DNA from: CAUSKK01 sp963533935
Lineage (GTDB): Bacteria; Pseudomonadota; Gammaproteobacteria; Cardiobacteriales; Cardiobacteriaceae
Length of the DNA stretch: 17,661 bases
Direction of reading: 5' to 3'
Assembly (NCBI GenBank): GCA_963533935.1
Contig: CAUSQL010000027.1
Location: 1 to 17,661, forward strand
Part shown: in pieces, positions 12,608 to 17,661 of the stretch
Layout: the number at the start of each line of letters is the position of its first letter
How positions within the stretch are numbered: position 1 is the stretch's first letter
Made by a program: the position numbers and the translations under genes
Notes under the pieces: generated by a model
What the model saw: the letters and a program-made list of their open reading frames with translations, nothing else
What the model was told of the DNA's origin: nothing
The model's database searches: none

Positions 12608-13492
12608 CTAGGGTTCCAGCTGGGTGCCGATGCCGGCGGAGGTGTAGAGCTCAAGAATAATGGCGTGGGCCAGCCGGCCGTCGATGATGTGCGCCTTGCG
12701 GGCGCCGCCGGCCAGGGCGGTCAGGCAGGCCTCCACCTTGGGAATCATGCCGCCGGCGATGGTGCCATCTTGAATCCAGGCGTGGGCGTCGGCGGCGCCA
12801 ATGCTGGAAACCAAACTGCCCGGGTCGTTGATGTCGCGGTAGATGCCCTCCACGTTGGTGAGCAGCAGCAGCTTCTCCGCCGCCAGGGCCCCGGCCAGTT
12901 CGGCGGCCACGGTGTCGGCGTTAATGTTAAAGGTCTCACCGGCGCTGCCGTAGCCCACCGGCGCCACCACCGGCACGTAATCCCGGGCCAGCAGGTCCGT
13001 GATTAAACTAGTATCAATGTGGGCGACGCGGCCCACGTAGCCGATGTCCACCGGGCGCCGTTGGCCGTTTTCGCTGATGGTGCCGCTCTGCTTCTCGGCG
13101 CGGAGAAAGTGGGCGTCCTTGCCGGACAGGCCCACGGCGCGCACGCCCTGGCGGTTTAGCCCATCGACCAGGGCACGGTTAATCTTGCCCACCAGCACCA
13201 TTTCGGCAATGGCGGCGGTTTCGGCGTCGGTAACCCGCAGGCCGCCGATGAATTCACTCTTTTTGCCCAGCCGTTGCAGCTGGGCGCTGATGTCCGGGCC
13301 GCCGCCGTGGACGACCACCGGACGAATGCCGACGAATTTCATCAGGGCAATATCGGCCATCACCTGGTCGGTCAGGTCGGCGCCGCCCATGGCGTTGCCG
13401 CCGTATTTCACCACGATGGTTTTACCGGCGAATTCCCGAATGTAGGGCAGCGCCTCAACGAGAATGGCAGCCCTGGTTTGTGCCGTTTGCAT
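12608..13492 (-). CDS. argB: Acetylglutamate kinase
   Basis: A 294-residue amino acid kinase that phosphorylates N-acetylglutamate, the second step of arginine synthesis. VVKYGGNAMGG (27-37) has the catalytic Lys29, HGGGPD (62-67) binds phosphate and substrate, and GLRVTDAET (84-92) holds the substrate arginine. The extra N-terminal helix (MQTAQTRAAILVEALPYIREF) is like that of arginine-inhibited hexameric kinases such as the Pseudomonas enzyme, so feedback inhibition by arginine is likely, as expected in a pathway that uses ArgJ. ATG 13492 follows GAGGA, eight bases after argJ. Confidence 0.95.
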   Translation of the reverse strand: MQTAQTRAAILVEALPYIREFAGKTIVVKYGGNAMGGADLTDQVMADIALMKFVGIRPVVVHGGGPDISAQLQRLGKKSEFIGGLRVTDAETAAIAEMVLVGKINRALVDGLNRQGVRAVGLSGKDAHFLRAEKQSGTISENGQRRPVDIGYVGRVAHIDTSLITDLLARDYVPVVAPVGYGSAGETFNINADTVAAELAGALAAEKLLLLTNVEGIYRDINDPGSLVSSIGAADAHAWIQDGTIAGGMIPKVEACLTALAGGARKAHIIDGRLAHAIILELYTSAGIGTQLEP

Positions 13493-13500
13493 GGTTCCTC

Positions 13501-14706
13501 CTAGGTGCGGTACTCGCCGTTAATCTTCACGTAGTCGTAGGACAGGTCGCAGCTCCAGACCGTGGCCCGGGCCGGGCCGGCGCCCAGGTCGATGCTTAGC
13601 TTAATTTCCCGTTCCGCCATGACCCGCTTCAGCGTCGCCTCGTCGCCGTCGCGGCCCACGCCCCGGTGATAAACGCTAATGCCGCCGAAGGCAATTTCCA
13701 CCCGCTCCGGTTCCAGCGGCACCCCCGCATAGCCGACGGCGGCGGCCACCCGACCCCAGTTGGGGTCCTGGCCGAAAAAGGCGGTTTTCACCAGCGGCGA
13801 CTTGGCCACGCTCATGGCCACCTGTTTGGCGGCGGCGAAATCCGGCGCCCCGCTCACTTCAACGGTTAATAGCTTGGTCGCCCCCTCGCCGTCCAGGACG
13901 ATGGCCCGGGCCAGGGTGGCGCAGAGTTCATGGAGCGCATCGCGTAGCCGGTAATAGTCCTCGTCCCGAGCGTTAATTTCCGCATTGCCGGCGGCGCCGT
14001 TGGCCAGCACCGCCACCATGTCGTTGGTGCTCATGTCGCCGTCCACGGAAATCATGTTGAAGGTGGTTTCGGTAACTTCCCGCAGCGCCTCCCGTAGCAG
14101 CGGCGCGGCAATGGCAGCGTCGGTGGTGATAAAGCACAGCATGGTGGCCATGTTCGGCTGAATCATGCCGGAACCCTTGGCCATGGCACCGCAGCGCACC
14201 GTCCGGCCGCCCAGGCTGATTTCCGCCGTGGCGCACTTAACGCAGGTGTCCGTGGTGAGAATGGCCTCGGCGGCGGCGGCCCCGTTGTCGGGCGCCAGTT
14301 CCGCCACGGCCGCATCAATGCCGGCCCGGAGCTTAGCCATGGGCAGCCGTTTCCCGATAACGCCGGTGGAGGCCACAACCACTTCGTCGGCGGCGCAGCC
14401 CAGCCGTTCCGCCACGTGGGCAATGGTTGCGCGGGCGTCGGCCACACCCTCGGCGCCGGTGCAGGCGTTGGCCACGCCGGAATTAACGATGATGGCCCGG
14501 GCCCGGCCCTGGGCCACCGTTTCCCGCGCCACGATGACCGGCGCCGCTGCCATCAGATTTTGGGTAAAGACCGCCGCCACGGCGGCCGGCCGGTCGGAAA
14601 CCACCAGGGCCACGTCCTTCTTGCCGCTTTTCTTCAGGCCGGCACTGACGCCGGCGGCGCGAAAGCCACGGGGAAAGCTAATGCTGGCTTGCTTACTGTT
14701 GTTCAT
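13501..14706 (-). CDS. argJ: Glutamate N-acetyltransferase / ornithine acetyltransferase
   Basis: A 401-residue ArgJ that moves the acetyl group from acetylornithine to glutamate, giving ornithine and closing the cyclic pathway. The precursor self-cleaves at the conserved ATML motif; here that is Ala187-Thr188 within KGSGMIQPNMATML (177-190), the threonine being the new N-terminal nucleophile. STGVIGKRLPM (113-123) forms the oxyanion-hole region. The C-terminus ends in NGEYRT, as is usual. ATG 14706 is preceded by AAGGAG placed over the argC stop. Whether it can also use acetyl-CoA (bifunctional type) cannot be decided from sequence alone. Confidence 0.95.
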   Translation of the reverse strand: MNNSKQASISFPRGFRAAGVSAGLKKSGKKDVALVVSDRPAAVAAVFTQNLMAAAPVIVARETVAQGRARAIIVNSGVANACTGAEGVADARATIAHVAERLGCAADEVVVASTGVIGKRLPMAKLRAGIDAAVAELAPDNGAAAAEAILTTDTCVKCATAEISLGGRTVRCGAMAKGSGMIQPNMATMLCFITTDAAIAAPLLREALREVTETTFNMISVDGDMSTNDMVAVLANGAAGNAEINARDEDYYRLRDALHELCATLARAIVLDGEGATKLLTVEVSGAPDFAAAKQVAMSVAKSPLVKTAFFGQDPNWGRVAAAVGYAGVPLEPERVEIAFGGISVYHRGVGRDGDEATLKRVMAEREIKLSIDLGAGPARATVWSCDLSYDYVKINGEYRT

Positions 14707-14717
14707 GGTTACTCTCC

Positions 14718-15752
14718 TTAGGGATAAAGCGGGATTTGCTGCAGGCCGGTGTCTTCGGCGAAGCCGCAGGCGATGTTGAAATTCTGCACCGCCTGGCCCG
14801 CCGCTCCCTTAACCAAATTGTCGATGGCGGACAGCACGATGACCCGGCCGCTGCGCGCGTCGATGTGCCAGGCCAGGTCGCAGAAGTTGGAACCGCGCAC
14901 GGCCTTGGTGGTGGGGTAGCCGTTGCGGCCGAGCAGCCGAATGAAGGGTTCGTCGCCGTAGCAGTCCTGGAAGGCGGCGTCCACGGCGGCGGCACTTACC
15001 CCCGGCCGCAGCTTGCCGTAGCAGGTGGCGAGAATGCCGCGCACCATCGGCAGCAGGTGCGGCGTGAAGGAAATAATCTGTGCTTCGCCGGCCAGCTGGC
15101 TTAGGGCCTGTTCGATTTCCGGCGTGTGCCGGTGGCCGGCGACCCCGTAGGCCTTAAAGCTGTCGTAGAGTTCGGGAAAATGGTTGGCCGCCGTGGCCGC
15201 GCGGCCGGCGCCGGAAACCCCCGAGGCGGCGTCAATGATGATGGAGCCGCTTTCAATCAGGCCGGCCCGGAGCAGGGGCATTAGGGCCAGAATGCTGGCG
15301 GTGGGGTAACAGCCCGCATTGCCGATGATTTTGGCGTTGCGAATGGCCGACCGCTGCCACTCGGCCAGGCCGTAGACGCGGGCGGCGTCCGGGTGTTCGT
15401 GCTCCAGGCCGTACCACTGGCGGTAGACGGCCGGATTATCGAAGCGGTAATCGGCGCCCAGGTCGATGAGGCGCACGGGCAGCTGGGCCACCTCCTTCCC
15501 CAAACGCATGGCATGGCCGTGGGGCAGGGCCACGAAGAGCACTTCGGAATCAGCGGCGATGGCGGCGGCGGCGCTCATGGGCTCCAGCGCCAGCGGGCAA
15601 CGGCCGTGCAGATGGGGATAAACGGTGGCGGGGCTGGCGCCGGCGTGGCTTTCGGAGGTGATATGGACGATTTCCGCCGCCGGGTGGGCGCTTAGCAGCC
15701 TTAGCAGCTCAACGCCCACGTAGCCGGTGGCTCCGATAATGCTGACTCTCAT
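14718..15752 (-). CDS. argC: N-acetyl-gamma-glutamyl-phosphate reductase
   Basis: A 344-residue NADPH-dependent reductase making N-acetylglutamate semialdehyde, the third step of arginine synthesis. The nucleotide-binding GATGYVG is at 7-13, the catalytic Cys148 is in GNAGCYPT (144-151), and GVAGHRHTPEIEQ (203-215) holds the active-site histidine. ATG 15752 is chosen because GAGGA lies just upstream and MRVSIIGATG is the family's N-terminus; a start at 15824 would add 24 residues without homology. It is the first gene of argC-argJ-argB-argD. Confidence 0.95.
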   Translation of the reverse strand: MRVSIIGATGYVGVELLRLLSAHPAAEIVHITSESHAGASPATVYPHLHGRCPLALEPMSAAAAIAADSEVLFVALPHGHAMRLGKEVAQLPVRLIDLGADYRFDNPAVYRQWYGLEHEHPDAARVYGLAEWQRSAIRNAKIIGNAGCYPTASILALMPLLRAGLIESGSIIIDAASGVSGAGRAATAANHFPELYDSFKAYGVAGHRHTPEIEQALSQLAGEAQIISFTPHLLPMVRGILATCYGKLRPGVSAAAVDAAFQDCYGDEPFIRLLGRNGYPTTKAVRGSNFCDLAWHIDARSGRVIVLSAIDNLVKGAAGQAVQNFNIACGFAEDTGLQQIPLYP

Positions 15753-15786
15753 GGGTATTCCTCTGTTTTTAATAAGAAGACCCCCG

Positions 15787-15792
15787 ATTGTA
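15787..15792 (-). promoter_or_regulatory. Candidate -10 box of the arg operon
   Basis: TACAAT on the minus strand, 35 bases before the argC ATG. No good -35 lies at the usual distance, and no clear ArgR operator was recognised, so the call is weak. Confidence 0.3.
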
Positions 15793-15883
15793 ACCCCCAG
15801 ACGGGGCCAGGACGCTTTCGCCATTTAGCAATGGAAGTTCTATTTGTTAGCACCCGGCCACGGTTGTGTAAGGGGTCTGCGGA

Positions 15884-16008
15884 CTTACAGTCAGACAAGC
15901 GCTTCTCCTGTATGTAATTTAGGCTCTAAATACATACATAGAAGCGCTTCTTCTGTATGTATTTAATCGTTAATTACATACAAGAGAAGCGCTTATACGT
16001 TTGTAATT
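15884..16008. repeat. Palindromic repeat family 1, two fused copies
   Basis: Copy one (15884-15950) and copy two (15943-16008) share the centre GAAGCGCTTC. Each has AGCGCTTCT-CTGTATGTA on the left and TACATAC-AGAAGCGCTT on the right; the far right ends in GTTTGTAA. They fill the space between argC and the membrane gene; 15825-15883 holds only the arg leader and nothing else I recognise. Confidence 0.85.
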
Positions 16009-16027
16009 TTCATAAATTAGTCATCTA

Positions 16028-16909
16028 TCAAACGGTGCTCGGTGGTCTGGCTGAGTTTAATGGCCCGGTTGAAGCGCGCAGCGGTGCGACGGGTTCGGGC
16101 AGGTAAAAACTTAGGCAGCAGGCGCTGAAGGCAATGAATGGCGCACTAACGAGGGTGTAGAAGTAGACCGTGCTCAGATAGCCGAAGACCCGCCAGGCAA
16201 TCCCCGTCGAATGGATTATTGCCGGCATGAACATGCTGAGGATAAATGTGGGGGCCAGGCAAATCCCCAGGCTTAGGCCCACCATGGCTGCTCCCCCCTT
16301 GAAATCGCAGCGCAGTTGAAATCTTCGCGCCAGGGCCACGGTGCCCAGGGCCGGCAGCACGTATAGCAGGTACAGGAAGGGAATCGCCAGCAGCAATTCC
16401 CCCAGGCGCCAGCCATTGAATAGTCCCAGGTAAATGGCCAGGGGCGGCAATGCGAACAGGGGGCCGGTCAGCAGGAAACGCCACCGCAGCTGGTCGTATT
16501 GCTTCTGCCATGGATCGGGGCGTTTCTTTGCCAGCCTAACCGGTGGCCGGGGCAGGGCTAGCGCCAGCGGCAGAGCCGGTAGAAGCACCGCCAGGAGTAG
16601 CAGGGAGTAAAGGCCATCGGCGCCGGAGGAGAAAAAGCGGCCCATGGAACCGTAGAGATGGACGGCCAGCAGATGAACGAACAGGGTGGCCAGAGTGCTG
16701 CGCCAGCTGCGCCGCAACTTCAGGCCCCAGACCACGGCGCCGGTGATGAGAGCCGCGGTCATCAGGGAAAGGTAGAAGCTGAGCCAGCCCCCGGCGGCCA
16801 ACGAATCATCATTGGCCTGGGCCCAGCACAGTAGCGCGAGGGGCATTAGCGGCCCCATTGGCACGAAGGCGAGGAAAAGCCATAAATAGTGGCGGTCTAA
16901 TTTCGTCAT
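16028..16909 (-). CDS. Repeat-built multi-spanning membrane protein
   Basis: A 293-residue protein with about eight hydrophobic segments in two related modules. Module one (about 1-130) has GPLMPLALL and AALITGAVVWGLKLRR; module two (about 140-280) has GPLFALPPLAI and PALGTVALARRFQLRCD at the same places. A charged linker (RLAKKRPDPWQKQYDQLRW) joins them. ATG 16909 overlaps the stop of the upstream gene as ATGA. The same modules occur in that gene. I recognise no family or function. Confidence 0.75.
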   Translation of the reverse strand: MTKLDRHYLWLFLAFVPMGPLMPLALLCWAQANDDSLAAGGWLSFYLSLMTAALITGAVVWGLKLRRSWRSTLATLFVHLLAVHLYGSMGRFFSSGADGLYSLLLLAVLLPALPLALALPRPPVRLAKKRPDPWQKQYDQLRWRFLLTGPLFALPPLAIYLGLFNGWRLGELLLAIPFLYLLYVLPALGTVALARRFQLRCDFKGGAAMVGLSLGICLAPTFILSMFMPAIIHSTGIAWRVFGYLSTVYFYTLVSAPFIAFSACCLSFYLPEPVAPLRASTGPLNSARPPSTV

Positions 16910-17661
16910 GGTTGTTTATCCGGCGCCGGCAGGAACGGACAGAAGAACAGAGCAGCGAAGATACCGAAGAGGCCCATCGCTGTGCCACTTAGTTCGCCGC
17001 CGCTAATAGCCAAGCCATAGAGGGCGGCCATTAGAAAGCCCAGTCCCAGGGTGGTGGCAATGCCGCGCTTGGCGTCGCAGCGCAGCTTCAGCTGCCAAAC
17101 CAGCGCGCCGGTGAGCAGAGCCGGCAGCAGGCCGAAGAAGTAGCAAATGAAGCAAATGAAGAAGACCTCTCCCCAACCTAGGAGGCGTTTAATATCACCG
17201 TCCAACAGCGCCAGTAATATCCCCGGCAGCAGCGGCCCGAGCACCGTAAAGCCAAGGAAAAGAAAGCAGTAGTGGTGTTGGAGTTTAGTCACCGGCCGAT
17301 AATCCGCCGTTGGCGGAGGTAGAGCACGATAGAGTAGGCCGGCCGTCAGGGCGCTGGTCAGCAGACCGGCGAAAAAATCCCCCCAATCCCGGCTAAGGCA
17401 GAGGGCCGGTACTACGGCAAGAATGAGCGCGATGGCGAAGGTGAAGTTCAGGCCCTGCCGATTGCGGCGCAGGCCCAGCGCCCAAACTAGAGCGCCGGTG
17501 ATAAGAGCCGGCGCCAGCCCAATAACGTAGTAGACGCCGAGAACTTCCGCAACGTAGTAGACGCCGAGAACTTCCGCCCAGCGGGGCCATTCCTGCCGCA
17601 ACAGCTGGCTGTCGTTCATTAGGAAGAGGGCCAGCGCCGGCAGCAGCGGCCCCAGCAGGCC
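16906..17661 (-). CDS. Repeat-built multi-spanning membrane protein (5' end outside window)
   Basis: The frame stays open to the window edge: 14 codons upstream of the ATG at 17619 read GLLGPLLPALALFL, which aligns with the GPLxP helix of the other modules, so 17619 is probably internal and the gene is cut by the edge. Two modules are seen: PALITGALVWALGLRR near the start, and GPLLPGILLALL with PALLTGALVWQLKLRCD later. It ends LPAPDKQP at an ATGA overlap with the next gene, exactly where the modules inside each protein are linked (PPPTADYRPVTKLQHHY here). A 27-base duplication gives EVLGVYYVA twice. The function is unknown. Confidence 0.7.
   Translation of the reverse strand, partial: GLLGPLLPALALFLMNDSQLLRQEWPRWAEVLGVYYVAEVLGVYYVIGLAPALITGALVWALGLRRNRQGLNFTFAIALILAVVPALCLSRDWGDFFAGLLTSALTAGLLYRALPPPTADYRPVTKLQHHYCFLFLGFTVLGPLLPGILLALLDGDIKRLLGWGEVFFICFICYFFGLLPALLTGALVWQLKLRCDAKRGIATTLGLGFLMAALYGLAISGGELSGTAMGLFGIFAALFFCPFLPAPDKQP
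17524..17577. repeat. Exact 27-bp tandem duplication in a coding region
   Basis: Two identical, adjacent 27-base units (17524-17550, 17551-17577) duplicate nine residues (AEVLGVYYV) at the edge of a membrane helix. The exact identity points to a recent slippage event. Confidence 0.9.

Noticed and set aside
11681..13006. Plus-strand open frames opposite argD and argB
   Set aside because: They are shadows of GC-rich coding DNA; the minus-strand proteins have complete motifs.

Overview
The window holds two very different kinds of DNA. Positions 1-6152 are a comparatively AT-rich type I-C CRISPR-Cas operon read on the minus strand: cas3, cas5c, cas8c (with an internal cas11c), cas7c and the first 76 codons of cas4, which runs off the left edge. 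cas1, cas2 and the CRISPR array are not in the window and would be expected further left. Positions 6267-17661 are GC-rich housekeeping-type DNA: a secreted cyclophilin-type isomerase, an MFS transporter, a PepSY protein, two small unknown genes, an AlkD-type DNA glycosylase, the arginine operon argC-argJ-argB-argD, and two repeat-built membrane proteins. The gene content fits a GC-rich proteobacterium; I cannot name the genus. The base composition contrast suggests that the cas operon was acquired separately.

The most interesting stretch is the roughly 340-base, very AT-rich gap between cas3 and cas5c (3575-3914). On the minus strand it contains a solitary I-C-like CRISPR repeat (3655-3681) with a short stem-loop and an 11-base handle ending in GGATTGAAAC. 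A spacer-like stretch (3626-3654) and a second, degenerate repeat-like hairpin (3600-3625) follow. The first 15 bases of that spacer recur on the plus strand at 3893-3907, directly 3' of TTC (3890-3892), the canonical I-C PAM. That protospacer covers a candidate -35 box in front of a tiny ORF with a strong Shine-Dalgarno site. This is the architecture of a CreT-CreA RNA toxin-antitoxin module, known from a haloarchaeal type I-B system, in which the Cascade complex uses a crRNA-like antitoxin to repress a toxin and so makes the cas genes addictive. A plain crRNA-like autorepressor is the main alternative. No motif here is read as an ordinary CRISPR array.

The GC-rich half carries many copies of a palindromic repeat of about 80 bases, with TTTACAAAC/GTTTGTAAA-like ends, inner GGGCGCTT arms and a GTATGTA...TACATAC core. 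They lie in almost every intergenic gap from 7344 to 16008 and often touch stop codons. A second hairpin family is joined to the same end module. None is seen in the cas operon.

The arginine genes are tightly packed and encode four consecutive steps from N-acetylglutamate, including ArgJ, which recycles the acetyl group. The two membrane proteins at the right end are made of four copies of one multi-helix module, with the gene boundary falling at a module linker.
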